From Saccharopolyspora sp. NFXS83 (GTDB taxonomy: Bacteria; Actinomycetota; Actinomycetes; Mycobacteriales; Pseudonocardiaceae), in contig NZ_JAPFGB010000020.1 in assembly GCF_026241095.1 (NCBI RefSeq), forward strand, positions 1 through 64,000: a stretch of DNA of 64,000 bases. Reading direction: 5' to 3'. Below, in pieces: positions 54,010 through 62,518 of the stretch. The translations under genes and the position numbers were made by a program. The notes beneath the pieces are model-generated. The model saw only the letters and a list, made by a program, of their open reading frames with translations. It was not told where the DNA came from and searched no databases. Numbering within the stretch: position 1 is the stretch's first letter; every line of letters starts with the position of its first letter.

Positions 54010-56739
54010 CTAGCGGATCGCGCCGGAGAGGACACCGGGCATCGCGGCGGAGTCATCGCGCAGTTCGGTGAGGGTGGCGCCACCTGTCGCGGGCAGGACG
54101 TCGCGCGCGTCGGACAGGCCGGTGCTGCCCGCGATGACGGTGGGCCTGCTGCCGGTGAGCAGCTCGCGGATCGCCAGCCGCTGCCCCGGATCGGAGATCC
54201 GGTCGGTCCGGTCGAGCACCAGGACCTCGGGGTTCTCCCGCAGCGCCGCGCGCACCGCGTCGGCACCGCCGTCACCCGCGTCGACGTAGGAGACCTTGGC
54301 CCGGACGGTCGAGGCCCGCGCGGGCAGCACGTACCCGAGGACCTTCAGCCTGCCCTGCTCGGCCTGCAGCCTGCCGGACAACGTCAGCAGCACCGCCGTG
54401 ATCGCCGACTCGTACCGGCCGCGCACCACGTGCACGCCACCGCGCGGCACCAGGAATCCGACGTCCTGGTAGACCGGCGCGCCGGTGGCCGGGTCGTCGA
54501 GGCGCAGGCCTTCGCAGGCGACCGCGTCGTCGGCACCGGGCCGCGGCCAGTCGGCCAGCGCGATCTCCTCGCGCAGGTTCTCACCTTCGACGTCGAAGGC
54601 GGGCAGCACGCGGTCGAGCTTGCGCGGCATCCACCACGCCTTGTCCCCGAGCAGCGCCAGCACCGCGGGCACCAGCGTCATGCGGACGATGAACGCGTCG
54701 ACGAACACGCCGACCGCGAGGCCCATCGCGATGGGCTTCAGGTTCGCGTCGCCGTCGGGCACGAACGCGGCGAACACCGCGAACATGATCACCGCGGCGG
54801 CGGTGACGACCTTGCCGGAGGACACGAAGCCGGTGTGGATCGCGGCCTGGGCGTTCTTGGTGTGCACGTACTCCTCGCGCATCCGGGACACCAGGAAGAC
54901 CTCGTAGTCCATGGCGAGGCCGAACAGGATGCCCATCAGCACGATCGGCATGAAGCTGATCACCGGGCCGGTGCGCGGCACGTTGAGCAGCTCGGCCATC
55001 CACCCGTCCTGGAAGACCAGCGTCACGATGCCGAAGGAGGCGCCGATGCTCAGCAGGTAGCCGAGCGTCGCCTTGATCGGCACCGCGATGGAGCGGAACA
55101 CCATGGTCAGCAGCACCAGCGACAGGCCGACGACGACGATGCCGAACGGCAGCAGCGCCGCGCCGAGCTGGTCGGAGACGTCGATGCCGATGGCGGTGAA
55201 GCCGGTGACGGAGATGTTGATGCCGTAGGTGTCGAGGAAGTGCCCGCGCAGCGAGCGGATCTCCTCCACCAGGTTCTTGGTCTGCTCGGAGTCCGGAGCG
55301 CCCTCGGGGATGACCTGCACGATGCCGGTGTCGGCGGTCGGGTTCGGCGTCGCCATCGGCACGTCGGCCACGCCGGGCAGCCGCTCGATCTCGGCCTTGA
55401 GGTCGGCCATCAGCCCGAGCGGGTCCTCGCTGGTGACGATGTCCCCGGTGACGATCAGCGGACCGTTGAAGCCCTTCGGGAAGTGCTCGGCGGTGAGGTC
55501 GTAGGTGACGCGGGCCGGGTCCTCCTTGGCCAGCGCGCCGGCGTCGGGCAGCGCGAGCCGCAGGCCCGCGGCCGGCACCGTCGCGATGCCGAGCACGCCC
55601 ACCACGACCAGGACGGTGACGATCGGGAACCGGGTCGCCGCGCGCACCCAGCCCGCGAAGAACCGGTCGCCCACCGGGGGTTTGCCCGAGCTCGCGCGGG
55701 CGCGCTTGCCCCGCTTGGGCGCCTTGGGCGTGAGCCGCTCACCGGCGAACCCGAGCAGCGCGGGGATCAGCGTCAGCGACACCAGCACGGCGATGCCGAC
55801 GGCGACCGCCCCGGCCACGCCCATGGTGGTCAGGAACGGGATGCCCGCGACGCCGAGCCCGCCGAGAGCGATCATCACGGTCAGCCCGGCGAAGATCACC
55901 GCCGAGCCCGCGGTGGCGGTGGCGCGCGCCGCCGCCTCGTGCGCGGACACGCCGCCCGCGAGTTCCTGCTGGTGGCGGGACACGATGAACAGCGCGTAGT
56001 CGATGCCCACGGCGAGGCCGAGCATCAGCGACAGCAGCGGGGTGGTCGCGGTGACCGGCCCGAGCACGGTGGCGATCAGGATCAGGAACGTGGACACGCC
56101 CACGCCCAGCAGCGCGTTCAGCAGCGGCATCCCGGCGGCGAGGAACGAACCGAGCGTGATCATCAGGACCACGATCGCGATCACCAGGCCGAGGGCTTCG
56201 ACGAAGCTGAGGCCGGGGAAGCTCTGCGCGAACAGCGGACCGCCGTGCGAGGCCTGGGAACCTTCCGGCAACCGCTGTTCGAGGTCGGCCGCGATCCCGG
56301 CGATGTGGTCCTTGGTCGGCTCGCCGACCTCCATGGTCTGGCCCTCGAGCTGAACCATGATCAGACCGGCTTCGCCGTCCTCGCTGATGCTGCCGCCGAG
56401 GTCCTCGTTGTACGGCGAGACGATGGACGCGGCCTCGTCCATGCCCTCGAGCTCGTCGACCGCGCGCTCGACCTCGCGCTGCACCTCGGGGGCGCGCACG
56501 CCGTCCGGCGCGACCACGATGATCTGCGCGGAGGCACCGCTGGTCTGCGGGAAGGTCACCGAGAGCCGGTCCAGCGCGTTCTGCGCCTCGGTGCCGGGAA
56601 TCGTGACGTTGTTGTCCATTCCCTTGAACAGCAGACCGGCCGCGCCGCCGGTGACGACCAGCACTAGCAGCCAGATCGCGAGGACGGTCTTGCGGGCCGC
56701 GTACGCCCTGCGCCCTAGTGAGTAGAGGAACGAGGACAC
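54010..56739 (-). CDS. MMPL-family transporter fused to a degenerate ABC-ATPase-like domain
   Basis: This 909-residue exporter has twelve membrane segments in two MMPL repeats (~1-725), with MMPL motifs GIDYALFIVSRHQQEL and MDYEVFLVSRMREEYVHT. The last ~180 residues are extra. They read like an ABC ATPase whose Walker A is lost (VVRGRYESAITAVLLTLSG near 773), while a Walker B-like strand (PEVLVLDRTDRI near 840) survives. RND transporters use the proton gradient, so this domain is more likely regulatory or a docking site than a motor. GTG start behind AGGAG. The divergent TetR has GATAC-N6-GTATC operators in the spacer. Confidence 0.93.
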   Translation of the reverse strand: MSSFLYSLGRRAYAARKTVLAIWLLVLVVTGGAAGLLFKGMDNNVTIPGTEAQNALDRLSVTFPQTSGASAQIIVVAPDGVRAPEVQREVERAVDELEGMDEAASIVSPYNEDLGGSISEDGEAGLIMVQLEGQTMEVGEPTKDHIAGIAADLEQRLPEGSQASHGGPLFAQSFPGLSFVEALGLVIAIVVLMITLGSFLAAGMPLLNALLGVGVSTFLILIATVLGPVTATTPLLSLMLGLAVGIDYALFIVSRHQQELAGGVSAHEAAARATATAGSAVIFAGLTVMIALGGLGVAGIPFLTTMGVAGAVAVGIAVLVSLTLIPALLGFAGERLTPKAPKRGKRARASSGKPPVGDRFFAGWVRAATRFPIVTVLVVVGVLGIATVPAAGLRLALPDAGALAKEDPARVTYDLTAEHFPKGFNGPLIVTGDIVTSEDPLGLMADLKAEIERLPGVADVPMATPNPTADTGIVQVIPEGAPDSEQTKNLVEEIRSLRGHFLDTYGINISVTGFTAIGIDVSDQLGAALLPFGIVVVGLSLVLLTMVFRSIAVPIKATLGYLLSIGASFGIVTLVFQDGWMAELLNVPRTGPVISFMPIVLMGILFGLAMDYEVFLVSRMREEYVHTKNAQAAIHTGFVSSGKVVTAAAVIMFAVFAAFVPDGDANLKPIAMGLAVGVFVDAFIVRMTLVPAVLALLGDKAWWMPRKLDRVLPAFDVEGENLREEIALADWPRPGADDAVACEGLRLDDPATGAPVYQDVGFLVPRGGVHVVRGRYESAITAVLLTLSGRLQAEQGRLKVLGYVLPARASTVRAKVSYVDAGDGGADAVRAALRENPEVLVLDRTDRISDPGQRLAIRELLTGSRPTVIAGSTGLSDARDVLPATGGATLTELRDDSAAMPGVLSGAIR

Positions 56740-56801
56740 GCCACACTCCTGTCGCCGGGAAGGTTCTCGCCGGACGGCGGGTCACCAGAAAGGGGGAAGT
56801 G

Positions 56802-56835
56802 GATACAACGCTGTATCCGATACATGAGCGTATCC
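56802..56835. promoter_or_regulatory. Two GATAC-N6-GTATC operators between mmpL and tetR
   Basis: GGATAC-AACGCT-GTATCC (56802-56819) is a perfect palindrome, and GATAC-ATGAGC-GTATC (56820-56835) follows at once. The centres are about 17 bases apart. They sit 63 bases from the mmpL start and 77 from the tetR start, ideal for control of both genes by the adjacent regulator. Confidence 0.82.
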
Positions 56836-56911
56836 GATAAGGTGGGGCGGTTCCACGCGGGCCGCGCGCAGCGGGAAAGCCGCTGGTACAGGACCGCAGG
56901 AAGGAAGGTTC

Positions 56912-57610
56912 GTGGTGAACGCGAACAAGCTCGCGCACCGGAGCGCGGAACGGCCGGAGACCGGCGCCCGCGAGACCGCACGGCGCACCAAGACCCGAGA
57001 ACGGCTGATGGACGCCGCCTACCGGCAGTTCAGCGAGCACGGCATCAACGGCACCCCCGTCGAGGCGATCACCGACGACGCCGGGTTCACCCGCGGCGCG
57101 TTCTACTCCAACTTCGGCAGCAAGGAGGAGTTGTTCTTCGCCCTCACCGAACGGGAGAACCGGGTCCGGTTGGAGACGCTGCGCGAGCACTTCGCCGGGC
57201 TGGTGGCCCCGCTCGGCGGCACCGCGGGCAAACCGGCCCCGCACCTCATCGAGGGCGTGATCGCCGACGTCCTGTCGTTCCAGCCCGACAACCGCCAGTG
57301 GTGCCTGATGCAGAGCGAGTTCCGCCTGCTCGCGCTGCGCGATCCCGAGGTGGCGCCGCGGTTCCTCGCCGCCTCGCAGTCGTTCCTGCGCGAACTCGCC
57401 GCGATGGTCGACACCGCGGTCCAGTCGGTGGGCGTGCGCTTCCTGATCGACACGCTGGACATGACGCGGTTGCTGGTGGACCAGTTCGACTCGGCCATGC
57501 AGGAGGCGATCCTCTCCGGCGCCGAGGACCCCGAACTCGCCGTCCGCGAGCACGTGATGCGCACCCTCCCCCTGCTGGTGCACAGCCTCACCGACACGAT
57601 CGAGCCTTGA
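56912..57610 (+). CDS. TetR-family regulator of the MMPL/YhgE operon
   Basis: This ~232-residue protein has a DNA-binding domain at ~25-80 (KTRERLMDAAYRQFSEHGINGTPVEAITDDAGFTRGAFYSNFGSKEELFFALTE) and a long ligand-binding domain. Two adjacent GTG codons follow AGGAAGGAAGG; the first is taken as the start. Divergence from mmpL and the twin palindromes support repression of the exporter, relieved by an exported or related compound (inference from many such pairs). Confidence 0.93.
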   Translation: MVNANKLAHRSAERPETGARETARRTKTRERLMDAAYRQFSEHGINGTPVEAITDDAGFTRGAFYSNFGSKEELFFALTERENRVRLETLREHFAGLVAPLGGTAGKPAPHLIEGVIADVLSFQPDNRQWCLMQSEFRLLALRDPEVAPRFLAASQSFLRELAAMVDTAVQSVGVRFLIDTLDMTRLLVDQFDSAMQEAILSGAEDPELAVREHVMRTLPLLVHSLTDTIEP

Positions 57611-57840
57611 TCCCGCCTCCCTCGTGAGGTGAACCTCGGTCGCGGCGGCGACCGGCTTGCACGAGTGCGGCCCCCTGCGCGGAATTCGGAGCGGAACCAC
57701 CGGATGCTCGGTGCGCTCACCGGGGGGATTCCGCACGGCGTGATCCAGGAAGCTCTGCGAAGGTCGGATCGTTCTCGCCCACGGGTGCGCCGATCGAGCA
57801 CCGGCGGCGCACCGGACGAACCCCGACACGAGGAGATGTC

Positions 57841-58278
57841 ATGGCCGACCGCAACGCGACGACGAGCTGGACCGGCGATCTGGGATCCGGCTCCGGCATC
57901 GTCACCCTGGATTCCTCGAACGCGGGGCAGTTCCCCGTGTCGTTCGCGACCCGCGCGGAGGACCCGGCCGGGCAGACCAGCCCGGAGGAGCTCATCGCCG
58001 CCGCCCACTCGTCCTGCTACAGCATGCAGCTGTCCGCGCTGCTCGGCGGCCTCGGGCACACGCCAGAGCGGATCGACACCAGCGCGGAGGTCACCCTCGG
58101 CAAGTCCGGCGACGGCTTCGCCATCACCGGCATCGCGCTGACCGTGCGCGCCACCGTCGCCGGCGCCGACGCCGACGCCGACACCTTCCAGCAGGCCGCG
58201 CAGCAGGCCAAGGAGACCTGCCCGGTCTCGGCCGCGCTGACCGGAACCACCATCACCCTGGACGCCCAGCTCGCCTGA
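57841..58278 (+). CDS. OsmC/Ohr-family peroxiredoxin-like protein
   Basis: This 145-residue protein has the two OsmC-family catalytic cysteines: Cys59 in AAAHSSCYSMQLSALL and Cys127 in AKETCPVSAAL. It reduces organic hydroperoxides using lipoyl-type thiols. GAGGAG lies before the ATG. The 230 bases upstream hold no other gene; a strong hairpin terminator follows. Confidence 0.95.
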   Translation: MADRNATTSWTGDLGSGSGIVTLDSSNAGQFPVSFATRAEDPAGQTSPEELIAAAHSSCYSMQLSALLGGLGHTPERIDTSAEVTLGKSGDGFAITGIALTVRATVAGADADADTFQQAAQQAKETCPVSAALTGTTITLDAQLA

Positions 58279-58290
58279 CCTGGCTGATCA

Positions 58291-58334
58291 CGCGCGGAAC
58301 CCCGGTCGCCTCCACGGCACCGGGGTTCCGCGCG
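58291..58334. terminator. 16 bp hairpin between convergent osmC-like and amidase genes
   Basis: CGCGCGGAACCCCGGT (58291-58306) and ACCGGGGTTCCGCGCG (58319-58334) pair perfectly around 12 bases. Position between two gene ends suggests a bidirectional terminator. Confidence 0.9.
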
Positions 58335-58401
58335 TTCGATCCCGCAAGCGGGTCCCGCTACCCGACCCACCACGCGAATCCGGCGGAAGGGGACGCGGGA
58401 G

Positions 58402-59889
58402 TCAGTCCCCGGCGAGCGCGGTCGGCTCGTGGTGGGCCCACGGTGCGGCCTGTTCCAGCTGGGCGGCGAGGCGGAACAGCGTGCCCTCACCGGTGAGCGG
58501 CGCGACGAACTGGACGCCGAGCGGCAAGCCGTCCGCGGTGCGGTGCAGCGGCACCGACATCGCCGGGCGTCCCGTGATGTTCGCCAGCTGCGTGTACGGG
58601 ACGTGGCGCATGTTGGAGCGCGCGATGCGGTCGACGACGCCGGTGCGGCGCAGCAGCCCGCCTGCCCGCGCGGCCAGCACGATCCGGCCCAGGACGTGCA
58701 GCGGAGCCGGGGTGGCGAGTTCGCCGACGCGCACCGGAGGCCCCGCCAGGCTCGGGGTCAGCAGCAGGTCGTGGTGGCGGTGGAACTCCGCCAGCCGCGC
58801 GGCGTGCCCGTGCCAGGACTCCAGCACGGACACGTAGTCCGGGCCGCTGATGCTGCGCCCGACCGCCGCCAGCAGGCGGGTGTCCAGTTCGAACTCGCTC
58901 GGACGGGCACCGGTGAGCTGCTCCGCTTCGCCGAGCGCGTGGGCCAGCTTCACCGACCAGGCCTGGAGGAAGTCCACGGTGAGCGAGCCCAGGTCCACCG
59001 GTGACGGGACTTCCTCGACCTCGTGGCCCAGCTCGGTGAGCAACTCCGCGGCGGAGTGCATCGCGGCCACCGCCGCCGGGTCCGGGTCGCCGAGCGCGGA
59101 GGCCGCGCTGAAGCCGATGCGCAATTTGCCCGGCTCGCGCCGAACCTCCTCGGCGAACGGACGTTCCGGTGCGGCTGACGCGTACGGGGCCATCGGGTCG
59201 GGGCCGACCAGCGCGTCCAGCGCGACCGCGCTGTCGCGCACGGATCGCGACACGACACCGTCCACCGCCGCGCCGTGGAAACCTTCCGCGCGCAGCGGCC
59301 CGGCGGGAACCAGCCCACGTCCGGCCTTGAGCCCGAACACCCCGCAGCAGGCCGCCGGGATGCGGATCGAACCGCCGCCGTCGCTGGCCGCCGCCAGCGG
59401 CACGATCCCGGCGGCCACCGCCGCCGCGGCACCGCCGGACGAGCCGCCCGGCGTGCGCTCCAGCGCCCAGGGGTTGCGGGCCGGGCCGAACGCGACCGGC
59501 TCGGTGACCGGCTTCGCGCCGAACTCCGGAGTGTTCGTGCGCCCGAACACCACCAGCCCCGCGGCCTCCCAGCGCCGCACCACCTCGGCGGTCTCGGTCG
59601 CGGCGAACCCCCGCAGCGACCGCGATCCACCGCTGGTCGGCAGCCCGTCGATCTCCTGGTTCAGATCCTTGAGCAGGAACGGAACTCCACCCAGCGGCCC
59701 CGCCGGGGTGTCCCGGACGCGCTCGCGCGCGCGGTCGTCGAGCCGCTGCGTGATCGCGTTGAGCCGCGGGTTCACCTGCTCGGCCCGCGCCAGCGCCACG
59801 TCCAGCACCTCACCCGCCGAGACTTCGCCAGCACCGATCAGCTCGGCCAGCCCCGCGCCGTCGTGCCGACGGTATTCCGCGTACTCCAT
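58402..59889 (-). CDS. Amidase signature-family enzyme
   Basis: This 495-residue enzyme has the Ser-cisSer-Lys triad: Lys74 (PFLLKDLN), Ser151 (GGSSGGAAAAVA) and Ser175 (DGGGSIRIPA). It hydrolyses amides, possibly carrying GatA-like or 6-aminohexanoate cyclic dimer hydrolase-like specificity; no gatB/gatC lies nearby, so it is not the tRNA amidotransferase. The chosen ATG has a GGGTAGGTGG site; an in-frame upstream ATG would add 20 residues of low quality. Confidence 0.94.
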   Translation of the reverse strand: MEYAEYRRHDGAGLAELIGAGEVSAGEVLDVALARAEQVNPRLNAITQRLDDRARERVRDTPAGPLGGVPFLLKDLNQEIDGLPTSGGSRSLRGFAATETAEVVRRWEAAGLVVFGRTNTPEFGAKPVTEPVAFGPARNPWALERTPGGSSGGAAAAVAAGIVPLAAASDGGGSIRIPAACCGVFGLKAGRGLVPAGPLRAEGFHGAAVDGVVSRSVRDSAVALDALVGPDPMAPYASAAPERPFAEEVRREPGKLRIGFSAASALGDPDPAAVAAMHSAAELLTELGHEVEEVPSPVDLGSLTVDFLQAWSVKLAHALGEAEQLTGARPSEFELDTRLLAAVGRSISGPDYVSVLESWHGHAARLAEFHRHHDLLLTPSLAGPPVRVGELATPAPLHVLGRIVLAARAGGLLRRTGVVDRIARSNMRHVPYTQLANITGRPAMSVPLHRTADGLPLGVQFVAPLTGEGTLFRLAAQLEQAAPWAHHEPTALAGD

Positions 59890-60142
59890 GCCACCTACCC
59901 CGCTCGTCGCACAGTCCGCCCACCATGATCCCGCCTCCGCTCCCGGCACGGGAGAACCACCGCTCGCTGCGCCGATCCCTGCCCTCGCTGCATACCCCTG
60001 CCAGCGCTTGCTCGGTCAAGCGAACTCCTCCGGGCCGGAGCCGAGCGATTCGGTCGTCAGCAGGGGCGCCAGCGGTGCGGCGCGTGGGGAAGACTCCGGT
60101 CGGCGCCGGACTTCGGTGGTGGACGCGTGCGGGGAGCTTCGG

Positions 60143-60994
60143 ATGGCCGTCGGGATCGGGGCCGATGTCGTGGTGGCCGTGCTCGGGGCCGCGCTGCTGC
60201 ACGCGGCGTGGAACGCGATCGCGCACGGCATGAGCGATCGACTGGCCGGATTCACCTTGATCGCGTTGAGCTACACCGCGATCTGCGGGGTCGCCGTGGT
60301 CTTCACCGGGCCGCCCCCGGCGGCGGCGTGGCCGCTGATCCTCGCCTCGGCGGGTGTGCACGTGGTCTACCAGGTCGCGCTGATGCTCAGCTACCGGCTC
60401 GGCCAGTTCAGCCAGGTCTACCCGCTCGCCCGGGGCACGGCGCCCTGGGTGGTCACGGTGCTGTCGTACGCCGTGCTCCAGCAAGGGGTCTCCGGGTGGG
60501 AGCTGGCCGGTGTGCTGGTGATCTCGGCGGGCCTGACCGGCTTGGTCTTCATCGGCGGACGTCCGACCAAGCGGCAGCTCCCGGCGCTCGTCGCGGCGTT
60601 CGGCACCGGCCTGATGATCGCGACCTACACGGTCATCGATGGAGTCGGAGTTCACCGGACCGACGTGCTCACCTACGCGGCGTGGATGTTCTTGCTGCAG
60701 GGGGTCGCGGTCGCGCTGCTGGCGCTGGCCGTGCGCGGCCGGGCGCTGCCCTCCCAGCTCCGCGCCACGCCGGTCCAAGGACTGGCCGGGGGGACGTTGT
60801 CTCTGATCGCCTACGGGATCGTGCTGTGGGCGCAGACCCGAGGAGCGCTCGCGCCCATCGCCGCCCTCCGCGAGACCAGCATCATCTTCGGCGCGCTGAT
60901 CGGGGCGATCTTCTTCCGCGAATCCCTCGGGCGCGGCCGGACGCTGGCCGGTGCGGTCGTCCTCGCGGGGATCGTGCTGATCAACCTGCCGTGA
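60143..60994 (+). CDS. DMT-superfamily (EamA) exporter
   Basis: This 283-residue protein has ten hydrophobic segments in two EamA repeats (GAALLHAAWNAIAHGMS at the start, RETSIIFGALIGAIFFRESLGRGRTLAGAVVLAGIVLI at the end). Such proteins export amino acids or metabolites by proton exchange. A GGGGAG site precedes the ATG. The 250-base spacer from the amidase start must hold both divergent promoters. It converges on the condensation-domain gene 54 bases away. Confidence 0.9.
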   Translation: MAVGIGADVVVAVLGAALLHAAWNAIAHGMSDRLAGFTLIALSYTAICGVAVVFTGPPPAAAWPLILASAGVHVVYQVALMLSYRLGQFSQVYPLARGTAPWVVTVLSYAVLQQGVSGWELAGVLVISAGLTGLVFIGGRPTKRQLPALVAAFGTGLMIATYTVIDGVGVHRTDVLTYAAWMFLLQGVAVALLALAVRGRALPSQLRATPVQGLAGGTLSLIAYGIVLWAQTRGALAPIAALRETSIIFGALIGAIFFRESLGRGRTLAGAVVLAGIVLINLP

Positions 60995-61048
60995 CCGTCG
61001 AGTGTCCCGCCCGGCCGATCGGCCGAACCGGCTGTGCGGTTCGCGGAA

Positions 61049-62512
61049 TCAGCGGTGGGTGGCGAGGGCGCGAGGTTCGGAGGCCGCCGTCAGAGCCGTG
61101 CTGAAGCGGTCGTGGAACGCGCGGACCGCCGATTCCGCCGCGGCCACGCCGGGGTGGCGGGTGCGCAGGAACAGGCCGTCCGACGTGCGCGACACCCACA
61201 GCTGGACGTCGTCGGCGTCGGTCTCGCTGCTGATGTGGCGGGGGCGCGACTCGGGGAACTCCAGCGAGACCGGCATCGCCCGGTAGTCCACGTAGGACAT
61301 CATGAAGATGTCCTTGCGCACCGGGCGGTATTCGTCGGCGACCGCGGCCAGGATGTTCGGCAGCGGCACGCCGAGGGTGCCCAGCGCCTCCCGGAAACCC
61401 ACCTTCGCGTGCGTGTGGGTGTCGGCGAACCGCCCGTCCACCACGTTGAACGTGACGGGGGCGTTCGTCGTGAACCACCCGACGGCGTGCCGCCAGCGCG
61501 GTTCGTGCCTGGTGTGCAACGGGATCAGCAGGCTGATCCGGTCACCGGCGCCCAGTTCGCGCAACGCGAGGCCCGCGGCGGCCAGCACTCCGGTGAACGC
61601 GCTGCCCGAACCGTCCCGGCACGTCACGTCGAAGGCGTCGGCGGTCTCGGCGTCCAGCAGCCGCGCGGTCATCGAGCGCTGCCGGACCGGACGCCCCGGT
61701 TCGACGCCGAGCTCCAGCGGGAACGACGGCGTCGTTCCCCCGCAGTCGCGCAGGAAATCCCGCCAGTACGTCACCGCCGGGTGCTCGCCGCTCGGCAGCG
61801 GCGGCGGGACGGGCAGGCCGTCGGGGCCGGGCGCGTCCCACTCCGCGGTGTCCGGCCGCCCCGGGGCCGCCAGGTCCTCGGCGGCCACGGCCTCGTGCTC
61901 CTGCGCGCAGTAGTCGACGAAGCCGCCCACCTCCGCCAGCGAAGGGGGCGTCCCCGCTGCGGCGGCGAAGTACAGCACCTGCAGTTCGTGCGCGGCCACG
62001 GCCATCGAGTGCGCGTCCACGCAGGAGTGGTCGAACGCGCCGAACACCGTGCTGCCCCCCTCGTGGCGGACCGCTCCCAGCAGGAACGGCGGCCACCGCA
62101 GCGGGTGGCACTGCTCGTCGAACCGCCTCGACAGGTGCTCCCGGACCGCGGCCGAGCCCGTGAACGCACCCGACTCCCGCCGCCGCAGCACCACCCCGTC
62201 GGCGGGCAGCAGCGCGCGGCGGAACTCGCCGTCCTGCTCGGTGAACCGGCTCAGCAGCCCGGCGTGCCTGCGGACCCACTGCCCGAAGGCCGCTTCCAGC
62301 GCGTCGGTGTCCAGCTCCCCCGGCAGCTCGAAGGTGCAGGCCAGCCACGGGGGCGGCGTCCCGTCGTCGCCGAGCGCGCTCAGGTGGAAGGACTGGTTCA
62401 GCGACGGCGGTACGTCACTGGGCGCGAACTCGTGGCCCGGCGCGGGTTCCGCGGTCCACTCCACGACGTCGCCGGGCGGGGGGTCGAACGCGCTGATCGT
62501 CGTGACTCGCAC
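61049..62512 (-). CDS. Stand-alone condensation-domain (PapA-like) acyltransferase, HxxxDA variant
   Basis: This 487-residue protein is a single chloramphenicol-acetyltransferase-like pseudodimer. The active-site motif is DHSCVDA (His162, Asp166, then Ala167 where Gly is usual), and the second half has AVGWFTTNAPVTFNV, the latch region of C domains. Stand-alone relatives such as mycobacterial PapA proteins transfer acyl groups onto glycolipids or polyketides. The GTG start is six bases past the stop of the paralogous upstream gene. The partner carrier and acceptor are unknown. Confidence 0.85.
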   Translation of the reverse strand: MRVTTISAFDPPPGDVVEWTAEPAPGHEFAPSDVPPSLNQSFHLSALGDDGTPPPWLACTFELPGELDTDALEAAFGQWVRRHAGLLSRFTEQDGEFRRALLPADGVVLRRRESGAFTGSAAVREHLSRRFDEQCHPLRWPPFLLGAVRHEGGSTVFGAFDHSCVDAHSMAVAAHELQVLYFAAAAGTPPSLAEVGGFVDYCAQEHEAVAAEDLAAPGRPDTAEWDAPGPDGLPVPPPLPSGEHPAVTYWRDFLRDCGGTTPSFPLELGVEPGRPVRQRSMTARLLDAETADAFDVTCRDGSGSAFTGVLAAAGLALRELGAGDRISLLIPLHTRHEPRWRHAVGWFTTNAPVTFNVVDGRFADTHTHAKVGFREALGTLGVPLPNILAAVADEYRPVRKDIFMMSYVDYRAMPVSLEFPESRPRHISSETDADDVQLWVSRTSDGLFLRTRHPGVAAAESAVRAFHDRFSTALTAASEPRALATHR

Positions 62513-62518
62513 CGGTCA

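Noticed and set aside
61012-61025. CGGCCGATCGGCCG as a terminator or operator between convergent genes
   Set aside because: It is a self-complementary G+C-rich string without a loop and could easily arise by chance here.
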